Source: CAYVUV01 sp964455095 (GTDB taxonomy: Bacteria > Desulfobacterota > Binatia > HRBIN30 > CADEER01). Taken from it: a DNA stretch of 36,240 nt. The position numbers were made by a program, and so were the translations under genes. Position 1 is the first letter of the stretch; the number at the start of each line of letters is the position of its first letter. The notes under the pieces are model-generated. The model was not told the DNA's origin. It made no database searches and saw nothing but the letters and a program-made list of their open reading frames with translations. Positions 1 through 9,009 of the stretch are shown in pieces. Location: the NCBI GenBank assembly GCA_964455095.1, contig CAYVUV010000165.1:1-36240 (forward strand), read 5' to 3'.

Positions 1-480
1 CCTGTCCGGAAAGGCCCGCATCGCGCGCAGGAGCGTCAGGAACAGCAGAAGGAAGAACGGCAGCAACAGGTCGTACACCTGGGGATTGAACGGGTGGACG
101 AGGGTCGTGGCCCAGAGAAACACCACCGACGCCGTGAACGAGGCGAGCATCCTGCCGATCGACGGATACGCAAACCACAGCGCCAGTACGTACGCCCCGA
201 TCAGGCTCAGCCGGTAGAGGTACTTGGTAACCAGGTCCGTCGAGCCGGTCTGCTGAAAACTGATGATCTCCAGCGCCGAGATCACCGGCGGAATCGGTAC
301 TCGCAGCTCGCGCAGGAATCTGACCAGGTCGCCGGTCGTCGCGAAGTCGCCGGGACTGAACATGTGCATCCACGTCGTCGCTTCGACCGCGGTGGAATCC
401 CCGACCAGCGTCGCGCCGATGGCGACCAACGCGATCGACAGCGCCAGGCACAAGCACAGGCGCCACCTGTTTCGTTTCAT
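1..480 (-). CDS. Membrane protein, N-terminal part (cut by window edge)
   Basis: Reading the minus strand from an ATG at 480-478, the frame stays open for 160 codons to the left edge, so only the N-terminal part is present. It begins MKRNRWRLCLCLALSIALV, a basic start followed by a hydrophobic segment typical of a first membrane helix or uncleaved signal. A soluble loop of about 70 residues follows, then three further hydrophobic stretches (about residues 93-104, 112-127 and 138-152) near phrases such as YRLSLIGAYVLALWFAYP and YDLLLPFFLLLFLTLL. This helix-loop-helices plan resembles GT-C membrane glycosyltransferases or polytopic proteins of the GT39/DUF2029 kind, but no diagnostic DE or DD motif is visible in the available part, so the function is not assigned. 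It is divergent from the secreted cytochrome gene at 675. Confidence 0.7.
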   Translation of the reverse strand, partial: MKRNRWRLCLCLALSIALVAIGATLVGDSTAVEATTWMHMFSPGDFATTGDLVRFLRELRVPIPPVISALEIISFQQTGSTDLVTKYLYRLSLIGAYVLALWFAYPSIGRMLASFTASVVFLWATTLVHPFNPQVYDLLLPFFLLLFLTLLRAMRAFPDR

Positions 481-674
481 GCGCGTCTCTACCTTGAGAT
501 CGACTCCGAGACCAATCCGAGCCCCGACGCGGCCGTAAGCACACGGCTCGTAGCGCAGACGGTTGGTGGCCGACCGGCGGATTTTTCTTGAACTGTAGGG
601 GCTACTATAGGCTAAACTGCCCTCATATCGGCCGCTCGTTCGAGCGCAGCTGGATCGCAAAATCTGGGGGGGAG

Positions 675-3600
675 ATGACGAGACTGCTGGCGCTCTGCGT
701 CCTGGCAGCTGCGTTCGGTGCGCCGAGCGCGGCCCGCGGCCAATCCACGGCTCTGGTCACATATGCCCTCTTCGGCAGCGAGGGCGTGAAGATCGCCGGC
801 GACTGCTCGATCACCGATGGCGACGTGGGCAGCAACGACGCGGTGACGGTGGGCCGTTCCGTTGCGGTTGGTGCCGCTGCGCGAGTGGCGGCCGATCGGC
901 TGCGTCTCGCGGTCGCCGCCGACGTCGCCGGCGACGTGTTCGTCAACGAGCTGCGCGGCTCCGGCACTGTTTCCGGTTCCCTCACCCAGGGCGTCACCTT
1001 GCCGCTCGTTGCCGTTCCTGCGCCACCCGCGGTTGCCACCGGCGGCGCCACGGTCAACGTCGCCGAGAATCAGACGGTGGTGATTGCGGCCGGAACTTAT
1101 GCGGCGGTGAACGCCGAGGTCGGCTCGACCGTCGCCTTCTCCGGCGGCGAGTACGACATCGACGAGCTGGTCGTGCACGGGCGCGCGAGCCTGCCGACGT
1201 TGATCCGCTGCGAGGGCGCGAGCGGATGCACGATCCGGGTGCGCACACGTCTGTCCCTCGGCGCGAACTCCGTCGGCGCGACCGGAACTCCGTTGCTGTT
1301 TCTCTTCGCTGGCGAGAAGACCGTCATCGTCGGGCGCCCCGGCGGCCAGGTGCGCGCGACCGTGCAGGCCCCGTTGGCGACGGTGCGCCTGCGTTCCTCG
1401 CCGCGCGCCTCGTCCGGCTTCGTCGGACGGTTCGTCGGCCGCAAGGTGCGCGTCGGCGGTGGCGCGCTGGTCAGCCGCGGCCCGCTGTCGGCGGCCGTCT
1501 GCGGCAACGATCTGGTCGAGCCGCCGGGCGAAACGTGCGACGGCGCCGACGCGAGCCTGTGCCCGGGGACGTGCCGTTCCGATTGCCGCTGCCCGCCGTT
1601 GCCCGGCGCGCAGGCCATCCTGCATTCCGTCGGGCCAAGCGTGCTGAACAACGCGACCGACTTCGGTGTCCAGATCTTCGGCGACGATTTCCTGCCCGGC
1701 GCTCAGCTCGAGCTGTCGGACAAGATTACGACTGCCATCCTCCTCACCCTGCCGACGAGTTGGGTGTCGTATACCGAGATGACGGCGCTGGTGCCGGCCG
1801 GCATGGCCGTGCCGTCCGGCATCGAACGCGAGCTGGTCGCCAAGGTGATCAATCCGGGTGCGCTGAAATCGGCAGCGCCGAGTATCGGGTTCTGTGCGTT
1901 CGACACGCCGACCTCGCCGGTCGCGTGCACGTCGAACGCCGACTGTCCGCCCGGAACCGGCAGCTGCCAGCTCGGCAAGCAGCGGCTGACGATGTTCAAC
2001 GACATGGTGTTCTTGAACCCCAACTCGGCGGCCGTTGTGCCGTCGCCGCACGGTCTGTGTGACGACGGGACGCGCTGCACGAGCCCGTCGGACTGCGCCT
2101 CGATCGGCAGCGGCGCCTGTTCGGCAAAGCTCTACGTCACGCCGCAGCAGCGCGACGAGCTGTGGGTGTACAACACCGGCACCGGTGCGTTCGTCGATCA
2201 GGATGCCGGAGCGGGCGGGATCCAGGGCATCCCGGTCGGCGACAACCCGTTCCACGTCGAGATGATCGATCGCGGCCTCGGCCTCTCGCGCGCCTGGGTC
2301 GTCAACCGCTTCGACGACTCGGTGTCGATCATCGACACCGCCACCGACACCGAGATCCTCCGTCTCACCGGTGCCGCGCTCGGCATGCCGGGGGCGCTGC
2401 GCATGGAGACCGAGGTCGAGTTCAACCGCGCCGGCACGCGCGCCTACCTGAGCAACGAGAACCTCGACGAAGTCCAGGTCTTCGACATCTCCGGCGCCAA
2501 CCTCGACGCGCCGCTCTTCGTCACCACCATCGACGTCGGCGTCAACCCGCGCGGCATGGCGACCAACACGGCGGATACGCGCCTCTATGTCGCCAACATC
2601 CAGAGCGCCGACATCTCCGTCGTCGACATCGCGCCGGGCAGCGGGACGGAGAATCAGGTCATCGCCACGATCGCGGCACGGGCCACCGATGACATCATCG
2701 GCGGGCGGGCGGAAGGATGGGAAGACTTCGTCATCTCCGGCCGCGCGCCGCGCGGCATCGCCTTCAGCGATACGCAAAACGCGCTGTTCGTCAGCAGCAT
2801 CGGTCCGCAGACCGGGCCGCGGCAGGGGGTCGTCCAGACCGGCGGCGCGATCATCAACCCGACGATCACCGCGATCGATGCCGCGACCAACTCGATCATT
2901 GCCCACGTGGCTCTCAACGGTCTCGATCCGGATCGACCGTCGTGCACCGATCCGGAGCTCATGGTGCTCGACGATGCCCGCAACCGGCTCTACGTCACCT
3001 GCCAGGGCAGCGGCACGGTCGGCGTGCTCGACACGACGGATCTGGTCGCCGGGTTGCCGGCCGAGCTCGCCATCGTGCCCCTGCCGCTGCCGGGGGACGC
3101 GGTGGTCCCGACTATCGCCCTTCCCCCGCAAGCCGGCGGCTTCGGCGCCAAGTTCTGCGCCGCGTCTTCGACCAGCCCCGGCGCCGCGTGCTCCAGCGAC
3201 GCCGATTGCACCGGCTGTCCGACCCTGGTCGAGGGCCTGCCGGTCCAGTGTTGCGCCCTCAACAACCCGATCGGATTGCACAACGGGCCGCGCGGCATCG
3301 CGATCTCGGACGACCGCAACGCGCTCTTCGTGGTGAACCAGTTCACGACTTCGGTCACCACGCTCGACGTGAGCCCGCCCGTACCGTCGCTCATCGCGGC
3401 GACGAACACGACCTCGTTCGCGGGCGCGTTCGGCGGCAACGTGCAGCAGCGCGACCGGCGTCTCGGGCAGATCGATTTCTTCACCGACGTGCGCAAGACG
3501 AACGTCAGCTGCGCGACCTGCCACATCGACGATCACCAGGACGGTGTGTTCTTCGAAGCCGATGTGAAAGGGCCGCGCATGCGCCGCGTGCTCTCGGTGC

Positions 3601-4430
3601 GCGGCACGCGCGACACGCCGCCGCTCCTGCAGGACCAGCTGGTTCCCGATCTGGCCGCCTTCACCGACATCGTCGTGCACGTCGAGCGCGGTGGTGCGGC
3701 GGCGTGCAACCCGTGCGTCGAGATCGGCGGCACGTTCTTTTGCTTCGGGGGTGAGGGGTCGTGCCGGCAGACGAGTGTGTCCGAGAACCAGCAGAACACG
3801 CTCTACGCCAAGGCGATCACGTTCTTCCCCAACCCCAACCTGGCCGCCGACGGCTCGCTCTCGAGCGCCGTGCCGCTGCCGGGCGGGGTCACGGGCAACG
3901 CAATTCTCGGCGGCGCGGTCTTCGATCAGTTGGATTGTCAGGGCTGTCATCCGGAGCCGATGTTCACGATCGACCAGTTCCAGGCTTTCAACCCGAGCAA
4001 TCTGGGACAACCGGCGCGGATGCGCGAGGTGGGTACGCCGATCGGCATTCCGCTGCGGACGCAATGTCAGGACTTCAACCGGCCGCCGTCGTTCGACAGC
4101 AGCGTGGGAATCAGCGTGCCGACGCTGCGCGGCATCTGGGACACGTTCCCCTTGCTGGTCAGCGGCTCGGCGGGTCTCGCGGCGGTGGGCAGCCAGCCGG
4201 CGTTCGCGCCCTGCGTCTCGGGATCGAGCGGCTGCTGTTCGCAGCTGGAAAGCCCGCTCAACCCGGGTGGTATCGCGGTGCCGGAGCAGCATCTGGAAGT
4301 GACCACGAAGGACGCCATACGCGCCGTGCTGACGCCGCCCCTGGCGGTGCCCGGCTCGGCCCACGGCGCGGCTCTCGACCTGTCGGCGAGCGAGCTGAAC
4401 GATCTGATCGCCTACCTTCGCTCGCTCTAG
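675..4430 (+). CDS. Secreted multidomain beta-propeller / di-haem cytochrome c protein
   Basis: 1251 aa. The frame opens at 588, but I place the start at 675, where a purine-rich GGGGGGGAG precedes MTRLLALCVLAAAFGAPSA, a clear Sec signal peptide ending near AARGQ. Order of parts: residues 25-270, a Gly/Val/Ala-rich beta region resembling polymer-forming or DUF7305-type domains; 275-310, a cysteine-rich segment (CGNDLVEPPGETCDG) of the kind seen in myxobacterial and Binatota surface proteins; about 313-395, an IPT/TIG-like fold; about 486-920, YncE/YVTN-like propeller repeats (LYVANIQSADISVVDI, ALFVVNQFTTSVTTLDV), interrupted by further Cys-rich inserts; 930-1251, a cytochrome part with two CXXCH haem sites at 946-950 (CATCH) and 1088-1092 (CQGCH), and a SELNDLIAYLRSL ending typical of haem c domains. 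It probably acts outside the cytoplasmic membrane in electron transfer or as a MauG/peroxidase-like oxidase; the substrate is unknown. The next gene starts 10 bases downstream. Confidence 0.85.
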   Translation: MTRLLALCVLAAAFGAPSAARGQSTALVTYALFGSEGVKIAGDCSITDGDVGSNDAVTVGRSVAVGAAARVAADRLRLAVAADVAGDVFVNELRGSGTVSGSLTQGVTLPLVAVPAPPAVATGGATVNVAENQTVVIAAGTYAAVNAEVGSTVAFSGGEYDIDELVVHGRASLPTLIRCEGASGCTIRVRTRLSLGANSVGATGTPLLFLFAGEKTVIVGRPGGQVRATVQAPLATVRLRSSPRASSGFVGRFVGRKVRVGGGALVSRGPLSAAVCGNDLVEPPGETCDGADASLCPGTCRSDCRCPPLPGAQAILHSVGPSVLNNATDFGVQIFGDDFLPGAQLELSDKITTAILLTLPTSWVSYTEMTALVPAGMAVPSGIERELVAKVINPGALKSAAPSIGFCAFDTPTSPVACTSNADCPPGTGSCQLGKQRLTMFNDMVFLNPNSAAVVPSPHGLCDDGTRCTSPSDCASIGSGACSAKLYVTPQQRDELWVYNTGTGAFVDQDAGAGGIQGIPVGDNPFHVEMIDRGLGLSRAWVVNRFDDSVSIIDTATDTEILRLTGAALGMPGALRMETEVEFNRAGTRAYLSNENLDEVQVFDISGANLDAPLFVTTIDVGVNPRGMATNTADTRLYVANIQSADISVVDIAPGSGTENQVIATIAARATDDIIGGRAEGWEDFVISGRAPRGIAFSDTQNALFVSSIGPQTGPRQGVVQTGGAIINPTITAIDAATNSIIAHVALNGLDPDRPSCTDPELMVLDDARNRLYVTCQGSGTVGVLDTTDLVAGLPAELAIVPLPLPGDAVVPTIALPPQAGGFGAKFCAASSTSPGAACSSDADCTGCPTLVEGLPVQCCALNNPIGLHNGPRGIAISDDRNALFVVNQFTTSVTTLDVSPPVPSLIAATNTTSFAGAFGGNVQQRDRRLGQIDFFTDVRKTNVSCATCHIDDHQDGVFFEADVKGPRMRRVLSVRGTRDTPPLLQDQLVPDLAAFTDIVVHVERGGAAACNPCVEIGGTFFCFGGEGSCRQTSVSENQQNTLYAKAITFFPNPNLAADGSLSSAVPLPGGVTGNAILGGAVFDQLDCQGCHPEPMFTIDQFQAFNPSNLGQPARMREVGTPIGIPLRTQCQDFNRPPSFDSSVGISVPTLRGIWDTFPLLVSGSAGLAAVGSQPAFAPCVSGSSGCCSQLESPLNPGGIAVPEQHLEVTTKDAIRAVLTPPLAVPGSAHGAALDLSASELNDLIAYLRSL

Positions 4431-4434
4431 GAGG
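4430..4434 (+). promoter_or_regulatory. Ribosome binding site deciding the start of the repeat protein
   Basis: GGAGG overlaps the stop codon of the cytochrome gene. An ATG directly abuts it at 4435, too close to be used, while the ATG at 4441 lies six bases away. I therefore start the next gene at 4441. The overlap of stop codon and ribosome site suggests coupled translation of the pair. Confidence 0.7.
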
Positions 4435-4440
4435 ATGCGC

Positions 4441-6189
4441 ATGAAGACGATGGGCCGAGGCTACTCCCGGGCTTGGACAATCCTCTCAGCGGCGCTGGTT
4501 CTGGCGCTGCCGGCGATTGCTGCGGGTCAGCTCATGCGGGTCGGTGCCGAGTTTCAAGTGAACTCGTACACCAGGAGTCTGGAATCGAACGGCTACGGCC
4601 CGCGCCTCGGCACGGCCGCCGACGGGTCGTTCATCGTCTCCTGGCAGGACGACGAGGACGACAGCGTTTCGGCGCGCCGTTTCGATTCCTCCGGCTCGCC
4701 CGTCGGCGCGCAGTTCCTGGTCGCACCCGTCTCCAGCTACCGGCCGACGCTGGCGGTGGTTCCCGACGGCCGCTTCGTGGTCGCGTGGGAGGCCCCCGAC
4801 GGCGATACCTACGGCATCACTGCCCAGCGCTTTTCGAGCGCGGGCAGCGCGCTGGGCAGTGAGGTTCAGGTCAACAGCTACATCACCGAGTATCAGGGCA
4901 CTCCCTTCGCTGCCAGCGACGGCGCGGGCAACGTGCTCATGGTGTGGGAGAGCGGGTTTCAGGACGGCAACCGCCGTGGCGTTTTCGCACAGCGGTTCGA
5001 CAGCGCGGGGGCCTTCGCCGGCACCGAGTTCCAGGTCAACGGCTACACGTTCGGTAGCCAAGCGGGCCCTGTCGTAGCGGGCGACCCGGCCGGCGGGTTC
5101 GTCGTCGTATGGAGCGACTATCGCTACAATGGCTTTGTGTCGAGCCTCATAGCTCGCCGCTACGACTCTTCGGGCAATCTGCGGGGCACTGAGTTCCAAA
5201 TCAATTCGTACACGTCATCCATCATCTACGAAGTCGCGCTCAGCATCGGGCCCGATGGGGGGTTCGTCGCGGCGTTCAGCTGCAGCGATCGCGACGGCGA
5301 CTCAACGGGTGTTTTCGCCAGGCGCTTCGACAGCTCCGGCGCACCGGTCGGGAGCGAATTCCAGGTCAATACGAATACCCTGGAGCGCCAACTCGATCCG
5401 GCGGTCGCGCACGACGAGAATGGCGGCTTCGCCGTCGTCTGGGCGAGCGATCAGGGTGAGAATGTTCTCGACGTCGTCGGCAAGCGCTACGACAGCGCCG
5501 GAACTGCCAGGGGAGGCGAGTTTCAGGTCAGCACGTACACGTTCTTCAACCAGAACTATCCTCGGATCGCTTCCCTGGCCGATGGGGAGTTTGTCGTCGT
5601 CTGGTCTGACGAGCATCAGGACGGATACTTTACCGGTGTTTTCGGCACTCGCCTCGCGCCAGTGGGAAGGGCGGTCGGGGGCAACAAGCTCATCATCAAG
5701 AATCCGCCCTCGGGACCGGCGGGCAATCAGCTGGTGTTGCTGTCCAAGGACGCCGCCATTGCGACGCCCGACAGCGTCGTCGGCGACCCGCGTTGCGCGC
5801 CGCTCGGATCGGGAACGCCATCCTCCGGCGCCCGCTTGAGCGTCCGCGGCCCGGGCGGCGATCTCGCCATCGACCTGCCGTGCGTCGGCTGGGTCGCCAA
5901 CGCAAACCGGACGAAGTTCACCTATCGCGATGCGTCGGGTGCCACGTGCAAGCGCGTCACACTGATCGACGGCCGTGTGCTGAAGGCCGTGTGCACCGGG
6001 CCGCAGGTCGCCTACGCTCTGGGCGCTGCCCAGGACGCGGTGCAAGTGGCGCTGTCGACGGGCAACGCGACCTCGGCGCGCGAGCATTGCATGCTCTTCA
6101 GCCCGACGGGCGCGGACGTCACAAGCGACGGATCGAACGGCCGCCTCTACCGGGCGCGCGCCGCGAGCGCGCCGAATTTCTGTCCGTAG
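4441..6189 (+). CDS. Exported protein with seven ~55-residue beta repeats
   Basis: 582 aa with an N-terminal signal peptide (MKTMGRGYSRAWTILSAALV, cleavage probably near AIAAGQ). The body consists of seven repeats of about 55 residues whose 'EFQVN.YT' cores begin at residues 37, 91, 141, 196, 251, 306 and 360. Each unit continues with 'DGGFVVVWSD..DG', 'GVFARRFDSSG' and 'GSEFQVN', a regular pattern suggesting a beta-propeller or stacked beta solenoid. Residues 400-582 form a separate C-terminal domain (NKLIIKNPPSGPAGNQLVLL) with five cysteines, several probably paired. I do not recognise a catalytic motif. It lies 10 bases after the cytochrome gene, so the two are probably made together, and it may be a partner or cell-surface companion. 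It converges with the F420-type oxidoreductase gene, leaving 11 bases. Confidence 0.82.
   Translation: MKTMGRGYSRAWTILSAALVLALPAIAAGQLMRVGAEFQVNSYTRSLESNGYGPRLGTAADGSFIVSWQDDEDDSVSARRFDSSGSPVGAQFLVAPVSSYRPTLAVVPDGRFVVAWEAPDGDTYGITAQRFSSAGSALGSEVQVNSYITEYQGTPFAASDGAGNVLMVWESGFQDGNRRGVFAQRFDSAGAFAGTEFQVNGYTFGSQAGPVVAGDPAGGFVVVWSDYRYNGFVSSLIARRYDSSGNLRGTEFQINSYTSSIIYEVALSIGPDGGFVAAFSCSDRDGDSTGVFARRFDSSGAPVGSEFQVNTNTLERQLDPAVAHDENGGFAVVWASDQGENVLDVVGKRYDSAGTARGGEFQVSTYTFFNQNYPRIASLADGEFVVVWSDEHQDGYFTGVFGTRLAPVGRAVGGNKLIIKNPPSGPAGNQLVLLSKDAAIATPDSVVGDPRCAPLGSGTPSSGARLSVRGPGGDLAIDLPCVGWVANANRTKFTYRDASGATCKRVTLIDGRVLKAVCTGPQVAYALGAAQDAVQVALSTGNATSAREHCMLFSPTGADVTSDGSNGRLYRARAASAPNFCP
4549..5680 (+). 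repeat. Seven imperfect tandem coding repeats of about 165 bases
   Basis: Repeat phase marks (the EFQVN codons) fall at 4549, 4711, 4861, 5026, 5191, 5356 and 5518, giving steps of 162, 150, 165, 165, 165 and 162 bases. The units are clearly related at protein level but diverged in DNA, so this is an old duplication within the gene. Confidence 0.8.
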
Positions 6190-6200
6190 GAATCCGGCGG

Positions 6201-7202
6201 CTACAGAAATGCCTCCGCCAGCGCGCGCACGGCGGCCGGGTCGCGCGTGCCGGCGAGGATGGTGGTGATCGGGCTGTCGACCCAGGCCTGGGCGCGGTCG
6301 CGGATTCGCGCCGGCGTGCCGCACAGCGACAGCTCGTCGGCGAGGTCGTCCGGCACGGCGGCCGCTGCCTCGGCGCGCTTGCCCTCGGCGAACAGCGCCT
6401 GCACCTTCTCGACCGCCTCGGGCCACCCCATGCGGGCGATCAGCTCGGCGTGGAAGTTCTTGTGCCGTGCCCCCATGCCGCCGATGTAGAACCCGAGCGC
6501 CCACTTCACCGGCAGCAGCGCCTGCTCGAGGTCGTCGTTGACGACGACGGTCACCGGGCAGGCGATCTCGAAGCCGGGCTTGGCGCCGCGCAGCGACTCG
6601 ACGTAGAGCTGCGGGCTGCGGTAGGGCGAGTAGAACAGCGGCAACCAGCCCTCGGCGATCTCGGTCGACATCGCGACATTCTTGGGTCCCTCGGCGCCGA
6701 GGTAGATCGGGATGTGCGTGCGCAGCGGCGGCGTGATCAACTTGAGCGGCTTGCCGAGGCCGGTGCCGCCTTCGAGGGGCAGCTGGTAGTGCTGGCCCTT
6801 GAAGGTCACCGGGCCCTCACGGCGCAGCATCTGGCGTAGCAGCGCGACGAACTCGCGCGTGCGCGCCATGGGCTTGGGAAACGGCTGGCCGTACCAGCCC
6901 TCGACCACCTGCGGGCCGGACACGCCGATGCCGAGAATGAGTCGTCCGCCAGACAGATGATCGATGGTCGAAGCGGTCATCGCCACGCACGCCGGCGTGC
7001 GGGCGGCGATCTGCATGATGCCGGTGCCGAGCTTGATGCGCGTCGTGCGGGCGCCGATCCAGCACAGCGGCGAGAAGGCGTCCGAGCCGTACGCCTCGGC
7101 CGTCCACACCGAGTCGTAGCCGAGACCTTCGGCTTCGAGCACCAGGTCGATGGGGTCTTCCGGCCCCTGCATCCAATAGCCGATCATCAGTCCGAGCCGC
7201 AT
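6201..7202 (-). CDS. LLM class F420-dependent oxidoreductase (Rv3520c-like)
   Basis: 333 aa. The frame extends to 7358, but the start is the ATG at 7202-7200, with GAGGAG nine bases upstream and the family-typical opening MRLGLMIGYW. It belongs to the luciferase-like monooxygenase TIM-barrel superfamily: the segment RTTRIKLGTGIMQIAARTP is the barrel strand and phosphate-side loop region of these enzymes, followed by HLSGGRLILGIGVSGPQVVEGWYG, a hallmark stretch of F420-type members. Members use reduced coenzyme F420 (some FMN) for hydride transfer to diverse substrates; the substrate here cannot be read. Length is normal for the family. It is convergent with the repeat protein and divergent from the membrane protein at 7349, with 146 bases between them. 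If truly F420-dependent, the organism must make F420. Confidence 0.88.
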   Translation of the reverse strand: MRLGLMIGYWMQGPEDPIDLVLEAEGLGYDSVWTAEAYGSDAFSPLCWIGARTTRIKLGTGIMQIAARTPACVAMTASTIDHLSGGRLILGIGVSGPQVVEGWYGQPFPKPMARTREFVALLRQMLRREGPVTFKGQHYQLPLEGGTGLGKPLKLITPPLRTHIPIYLGAEGPKNVAMSTEIAEGWLPLFYSPYRSPQLYVESLRGAKPGFEIACPVTVVVNDDLEQALLPVKWALGFYIGGMGARHKNFHAELIARMGWPEAVEKVQALFAEGKRAEAAAAVPDDLADELSLCGTPARIRDRAQAWVDSPITTILAGTRDPAAVRALAEAFL

Positions 7203-7348
7203 CGTGTCGATCTCCTCGCCGGTGAATTGCGCTGCGCGCGAACCCGCGCAGCCGTCTCGCCTACTACGTTTGCCGGCCGACTGACAACACGGGGCGCCAC
7301 ACGTCCGTTGACGGCCCGCGGCGCGTTCGGTAGCGACGGGGCCCCGAC

Positions 7349-8926
7349 ATGGTGCCATTCGTTGTTACGCTGATTCTCGCGACGGTTCTGGGCAGCGCCT
7401 GGTGTGCGGCTGAGGGCGTGGTCGGGCGGTGGGCAGCGAACCGTTCCGCGCTGCTGGTTGGTGCCGTCGCTCTCGCCGCCGCCGTCGGGCTCGCGGTGGG
7501 CCTGCGTTTCTTCCTGGTGCCGCCCCACCACGCCATGTACCTCGACGAGCCGTGGTACGCCGAGGCGGCGTGCAATCTCGCGACGCGCGGCGAGCTCGTG
7601 CTGTGCGAGGAGACGTGGATCGGTGCGGCGTGTCTGCCGTATGAGAAGGCCATTGGCTGGCCGGTCCTGCTCTCAGCCTGGACAAAGCTCGTTGGCTGCC
7701 ACACGACCGTCGGCATCGATATCAATCGCGTCGTCGGCGTGCTGACGGTGGTGCTCGTCGCCGCGGCGACCCTGAGTCTCGGGGGCCGCTGGTGGCAGAG
7801 CGCGTTCGCGGCGACCCTCGCGGCGGCGCATCCTGTTCACGTGGCCTGGTCGGCGACCGGCGAAACGAATGTCGCGGCAGCGGCTGCACTGATCGCTGGT
7901 CTGTGTGGCGCGCTCATTTTCGTGGAGCGCGGGCGATGGTGCGGCGCCGCGCTCGCCGTTTCGGGGTTGGCCCTGTCGACGGCGATTCGGCCGGAATCGG
8001 CCATCCCCGCGCTGGTGGCGAGCGCTGTCGTCGCCCTGGCGGCACGAGCGGGAGCCTTGCAGCGCCTGTCGGTGACCGCTGCGATCGGAGTCGTTTCCGC
8101 GGCGTCGGCCATCGCCGGTATGCGTCTCTGGGCCATGAACGAGTCGATCTCCGGGGGCGCGTTTCTTTCCGTCGGCAACGTCCTTCGCCACGGTTCGCTG
8201 CTGGCGCAAGGTGAAGCGCTGCAGGTTCGCGGTATCGTGGCCCTGCTGGCGATCGGCGGGGCGCTGGCGTGCGTTCGCACGCCGCGGCGCGGCGGCGCGT
8301 TGCTCCTGCTCGGCGCCGGACTCACCGCGGCGCTGGTGGCGCTGGCGTACGACCGGTTCCACGAGCGCATGCTCCTCGGCGCGACCGTTGCGTTCCTGCC
8401 GCTCACTCCCTTTGCCTTCGACTGGCTTCCGGCGCGATTCGCGCGTGGGCTCGGAGCTGGTGCGGTTGTCGCCGTTCTGACCGTGCTCTGGCGCGACGCG
8501 CTCGTCTCGGCCTCGCATCCGCCGGAGACGCAGCTGTTGGAGACGCGCATCGCGGCGAGTGTCGGCCGCCTTGCTCTCGACCTGGATGCCTTATTCATCG
8601 CCGAGCAGCCGACCGTGCTGGCCGCCGCGGGAATCGCCCGCGTGATGAGCACACAGCGCGCGCTGGCCGACGAGGCCAAACTGGGACAAGCGCTGAGCGA
8701 CGGCCGGGCCGTCTATTTCCTCTGCGACATGAACTGTGAAACGGGCTTTCAAGGTGGCGTCACCCCGCCACTGTGCGGGCAAGTTCTCGAACGATTCTCC
8801 CTCCTGCCGGTGGCCGAGGAAAGCCTCCACAGCCGCGCGTACGTCCTCTATCGCGTCGCCGCTCCCGGCGGCGATGACCATCCGGTTCCGACCTGCCCGA
8901 GGGCAAGCCCCGCAGCGGTTGAATGA
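7349..8926 (+). CDS. Polytopic membrane protein, GT-C (GT39/ArnT-like) glycosyltransferase candidate
   Basis: 525 aa with about ten hydrophobic segments, starting with a signal-anchor (MVPFVVTLILATVLGSAWCA) and a second helix at about 34-54. The first external loop carries YLDEPWYAEAACNLATRGE, the acidic 'DE..Y....' loop typical of GT-C enzymes that transfer sugars from polyprenyl phosphate donors (GT39, ArnT, GT83-like). Later loops hold SATGETNVAAAAALIAGL and STAIRPESAIPAL, also common in this superfamily. The C-terminal 120 residues are soluble and would lie outside the membrane, with several cysteines (CDMNCETG, PPLCGQ). The acceptor is unknown. The start is the ATG at 7349 with a GGGG-rich stretch just before it. 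The PhyH gene follows on the same strand. Confidence 0.72.
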   Translation: MVPFVVTLILATVLGSAWCAAEGVVGRWAANRSALLVGAVALAAAVGLAVGLRFFLVPPHHAMYLDEPWYAEAACNLATRGELVLCEETWIGAACLPYEKAIGWPVLLSAWTKLVGCHTTVGIDINRVVGVLTVVLVAAATLSLGGRWWQSAFAATLAAAHPVHVAWSATGETNVAAAAALIAGLCGALIFVERGRWCGAALAVSGLALSTAIRPESAIPALVASAVVALAARAGALQRLSVTAAIGVVSAASAIAGMRLWAMNESISGGAFLSVGNVLRHGSLLAQGEALQVRGIVALLAIGGALACVRTPRRGGALLLLGAGLTAALVALAYDRFHERMLLGATVAFLPLTPFAFDWLPARFARGLGAGAVVAVLTVLWRDALVSASHPPETQLLETRIAASVGRLALDLDALFIAEQPTVLAAAGIARVMSTQRALADEAKLGQALSDGRAVYFLCDMNCETGFQGGVTPPLCGQVLERFSLLPVAEESLHSRAYVLYRVAAPGGDDHPVPTCPRASPAAVE

Positions 8927-8997
8927 GCATCCGGTCTTGCGCCTGGCGAACCAGTGCGAGCAGGGGTATAGGTGCCGCTCTCGGCAGTCGCAGCGAC

Positions 8998-9004
8998 AAG
9001 GAGG
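8998..9004 (+). promoter_or_regulatory. Strong ribosome binding site deciding the PhyH start
   Basis: AAGGAGG is followed after five bases by a GTG at 9010. It decides between this GTG and an upstream ATG at 8923 that overlaps the previous stop codon as ATGA but would add 29 residues unlike the family. Confidence 0.7.
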
Positions 9005-9009
9005 GCACC

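Noticed and set aside
612..4442. A 1276-codon open frame on the minus strand opposite the cytochrome gene
   Set aside because: It is Arg/Asp/His-rich with no domain or signal, typical of antisense frames in GC-rich genes; the plus-strand frame has a signal peptide, haem motifs and propeller repeats.
8923..9009. Earlier ATG start of the PhyH gene overlapping the previous stop as ATGA
   Set aside because: It lacks a ribosome site and adds 29 residues unlike the family; the GTG at 9010 has a perfect AAGGAGG.
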